Of a DNA stretch of 64,000 nt, positions 62,135 to 64,000 are shown in pieces. The position numbers were made by a program, and so were the translations under genes. The stretch comes from Ramlibacter ginsenosidimutans (lineage in GTDB: Bacteria > Pseudomonadota > Gammaproteobacteria > Burkholderiales > Burkholderiaceae_C), in the NCBI RefSeq assembly GCF_042678185.1, contig NZ_JBHUDQ010000012.1. The stretch is one strand, 5' to 3'. Position 1 is the first letter of the stretch, and every line of letters starts with the position of its first letter. The notes beneath the pieces are model-generated. The model saw only the letters and a list, made by a program, of their open reading frames with translations. It was not told the origin of the DNA and did not search any database.

Positions 62135-63283
62135 TCAGGCCGGAGCCTTCGCCGGCGCAGGCACCGCCTCTGCCGCAGCGATCACCCCGCCTCCCAGGCA
62201 GACGTCGCCGTCGTAGAGCACTGCGGACTGCCCCGGCGTAACGGCCCACTGCGGGTCGCTGAAGGCGAGGCGGAAGCCCGCGTTGCGGTGCGAGAGCGTG
62301 CAGGGCGCGTCCGCCTGGCGGTAGCGCGTCTTGGCCGCATAGTCGCCGGCAACCGGAGCCTCGCCGGCGATCCAGCTCACGTCGTCGGCCTGCAAGGCGT
62401 CGGACAGCAGCCACGGATGTTCGTGGCCTTGCACCACCCACAAGGTGTTCTTCGCCACGTCCTTGCGCGCCACGAACCAGGGCGCGTGCTCGCCGCCGCC
62501 GCGTTGTGCGCCCTTCTCCTTCACGCCGCCGATGCCCAGCCCCTGCCGCTGCCCCAGCGTATAGAAGGACAGCCCCTGGTGCTGGCCGATGACGCGGCCG
62601 CGTTCGTCCTTGATCGGGCCGGGCTCCTTGCTGATGTAGCGGTTCAGGAACTCGCGGAAGGGCCGTTCGCCGATGAAGCAGATGCCCGTCGAATCCTTCT
62701 TCTTCGCGTTCGGCAGCCCGATCTGCTCGGCGAGCTGGCGCACCACCGTCTTGCGCAGCTCGCCGACGGGGAACAGCGTCTTCGCGAGCTGCGCCTGGTT
62801 CAGGCGATGCAGGAAGTAGCTCTGGTCCTTGCTGTCGTCGAGTCCCTTCAGCAGCTCGTAGCGCACGAGATTGCCGCCGAGGTCACGCTCGCGCACGCGC
62901 GCGTAGTGGCCGGTGGCGATCTTCTCGGCGCCCAGGCGCATCGCGTGGTCCAGGAAGGCCTTGAACTTGATCTCCGCGTTGCACAGCACGTCCGGGTTCG
63001 GCGTGCGGCCGGCCTGGTATTCGCGCAGGAACTCCGCGAAGACGCGGTCCTTGTATTCGGCCGCGAAGTTGACGTGCTCGATCTCGATGCCGATCACGTC
63101 GGCCACGGCCGCGGCGTCGACGAAATCCACGTTGGAGGAGCAGTACTCGCTGTCGTCGTCGTCTTCCCAGTTCTTCATGAACAGGCCGACGACCTCGTAG
63201 CCGTGCTTCTTGAGCAGCCACGCGCTGACCGCGGAGTCCACGCCTCCGCTCAGACCGACGACGACGCGTGGTTTGCGACCCAT
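62135..63283 (-). CDS. mnmA: tRNA 2-thiouridine(34) synthase MnmA
   Basis: 382-residue PP-loop ATPase that thiolates U34 of tRNA-Glu, -Gln and -Lys with sulfur from the Tus relay. PP-loop SGGVDSAVSAWLL is near the start, the first catalytic cysteine is in NPDVLCNAEIKF, and the second is in STGICFIGERPF. GATAAT ends 7 nt before the ATG with no Shine-Dalgarno. It is divergent from the TonB-like gene by 32 nt. Confidence 0.96.
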   Translation of the reverse strand: MGRKPRVVVGLSGGVDSAVSAWLLKKHGYEVVGLFMKNWEDDDDSEYCSSNVDFVDAAAVADVIGIEIEHVNFAAEYKDRVFAEFLREYQAGRTPNPDVLCNAEIKFKAFLDHAMRLGAEKIATGHYARVRERDLGGNLVRYELLKGLDDSKDQSYFLHRLNQAQLAKTLFPVGELRKTVVRQLAEQIGLPNAKKKDSTGICFIGERPFREFLNRYISKEPGPIKDERGRVIGQHQGLSFYTLGQRQGLGIGGVKEKGAQRGGGEHAPWFVARKDVAKNTLWVVQGHEHPWLLSDALQADDVSWIAGEAPVAGDYAAKTRYRQADAPCTLSHRNAGFRLAFSDPQWAVTPGQSAVLYDGDVCLGGGVIAAAEAVPAPAKAPA

Positions 63284-63315
63284 GTATGCGATTATCCCAG
63301 CGGACCCTTGCCCTC

Positions 63316-64000
63316 ATGCTGTCCAAGCCCAACTCCGTGCGCCTGCCGCGGGACCGCATCTCGCCCGGCGGCATCGCAGCCAGCGGCTTGCTGCACATCG
63401 CGCTGCTGTGGCTGCTGCTGCAGTACGCGCCGGTGCAGCAGGCCGTGCGCTACGTCGTGGTCCAGGCGCTGCGGCCCGCCAGCCCGCCGGCTCCGGTCGC
63501 GCCTGCGCCCAGCCGTGCGATCACCTTGCCCGCCAACCCGCGCAGCGCGGGAGACCCGCTCTCCGTCTTCACCATGCGGCCGGAGTCCAGCGTTCCCCTG
63601 CAGGCGACGGACACGCTTCCGGACAGCTTGCAGTTGCACCAGCCGAAGCGGCAGCCCCAGCGCCGCGAGACGCCGCGTTCCACCCCGGAGGCCGCGCCGG
63701 CGCCGCGCGTGCGCACCGAAACCGCTGTGAAGCCGCCGAAGGTCGAGCCGGAGCCTGCGCCCGTTCCCGAGGTGACTGCGCCGGCGCCAGCGCCGGAGGT
63801 CGCCGCGCCCGCGCCGCCCGAGCCCGTGCCCGAGTCCGTTCCGGCGCCAGCTCCCGTGCCTGTGCCCATCCCTGTGCCTGCACCCGCACCCGCGCCGGTC
63901 CCGGTGCCTGCGCCGGCGCCCCTTCCGGCGCCCGAGCCTGCGCCCGTACCCGAGCCCGCACCCGCACCTGTGCCCGCCCCCGCACCTGTGCCCGCACCTG
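63316..64000 (+). CDS. TonB-like proline-rich envelope protein, C-terminus cut by window
   Basis: The 228 visible residues are consistent with an energy-transducer TonB-like protein: a short polar N-terminus, one membrane anchor (about 18-36, GIAASGLLHIALLWLLLQYAP), then a long periplasmic stretch that becomes almost pure Pro-Ala-Val repeats (PAPVPVPIPVPAPAPAPVPV) to the end of the window. Such a linker spans the periplasm to reach an outer-membrane receptor. The defining C-terminal TonB domain lies outside, so a different proline-rich protein is possible. Confidence 0.65.
   Translation, partial: MLSKPNSVRLPRDRISPGGIAASGLLHIALLWLLLQYAPVQQAVRYVVVQALRPASPPAPVAPAPSRAITLPANPRSAGDPLSVFTMRPESSVPLQATDTLPDSLQLHQPKRQPQRRETPRSTPEAAPAPRVRTETAVKPPKVEPEPAPVPEVTAPAPAPEVAAPAPPEPVPESVPAPAPVPVPIPVPAPAPAPVPVPAPAPLPAPEPAPVPEPAPAPVPAPAPVPAP

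Overview
The window is a gene-dense, very GC-rich bacterial chromosome segment. Several things point to a betaproteobacterium of the order Burkholderiales, probably family Comamonadaceae (Ramlibacter/Variovorax-like): the split two-gene methionine synthase with an SAH riboswitch, GTP-dependent PEP carboxykinase, the TorF-type porin-glnK-amtB cluster, the hpa (homoprotocatechuate) operon, and the zinc-finger/ilvE/waaF neighbourhood. The genus is inferred, not shown. I saw no rRNA, tRNA, CRISPR array, prophage or insertion sequence; this is mostly core chromosome with a few accessory patches.

Layout. 0-5 kb: truncated LysR regulator, two small unknown genes, pckG (reverse) with a candidate palindromic operator, a small membrane protein, a thioesterase and ACT-domain threonine ammonia-lyase. 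5-8.6 kb: a tandem-AAA ATPase and an orphan radical SAM enzyme in a less GC-rich patch. 8.7-16.3 kb: recQ, metH split into two genes with an SAH riboswitch between them, a glycine-zipper lipoprotein-like protein and an MFS transporter. 16.4-20.9 kb: comM, then a nitrogen-stress unit (NtrC site, sigma-54 promoter, porin, glnK, amtB, terminator). 21-25.7 kb: aldose-1-epimerase-like and SMP-30 genes, glcE, glcF, glutathione peroxidase. 25.7-29.1 kb: EamA transporter and lplT (reverse), alr (forward).

29.2-38.3 kb is one long reverse-strand operon, mostly joined by ATGA overlaps: hpaR, hpaG1, hpaG2, hpaE, hpaD, hpaF, hpaH, hpaI, then a class II aldolase, a ketopantoate-reductase-like enzyme and a DMT transporter. 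It encodes the meta-cleavage route from homoprotocatechuate to pyruvate and succinate semialdehyde, with a perfect 14-bp palindrome in front of hpaR as the likely HpaR operator. 38.3-47.8 kb: cupin, radA, ilvE, a zinc-finger protein, waaF, a two-component system, an AmpG-type transporter, an M48 metalloprotease and a MarR regulator. 48-53.6 kb: a membrane-anchored trehalose-phosphate-synthase-like protein, a soluble hybrid histidine kinase, pyrF and a GlsB-type membrane protein. 53.6-64 kb: uvrA, MFS transporter, ssb, an arsC-aquaporin pair, three poorly characterised genes, mnmA and a truncated TonB-like proline-rich protein.

The most notable signals are: the SAH riboswitch whose 3' strand is complementary to the metH2 Shine-Dalgarno; the fusion of a receptor-like membrane domain to a GT20 glycosyltransferase with no otsB nearby; a palindromic repeat found twice, each time between convergent genes; a double hairpin holding the hpaE stop codon; and a run of genes whose -10-like hexamer lies 6-7 nt from the start codon, suggesting leaderless mRNAs.
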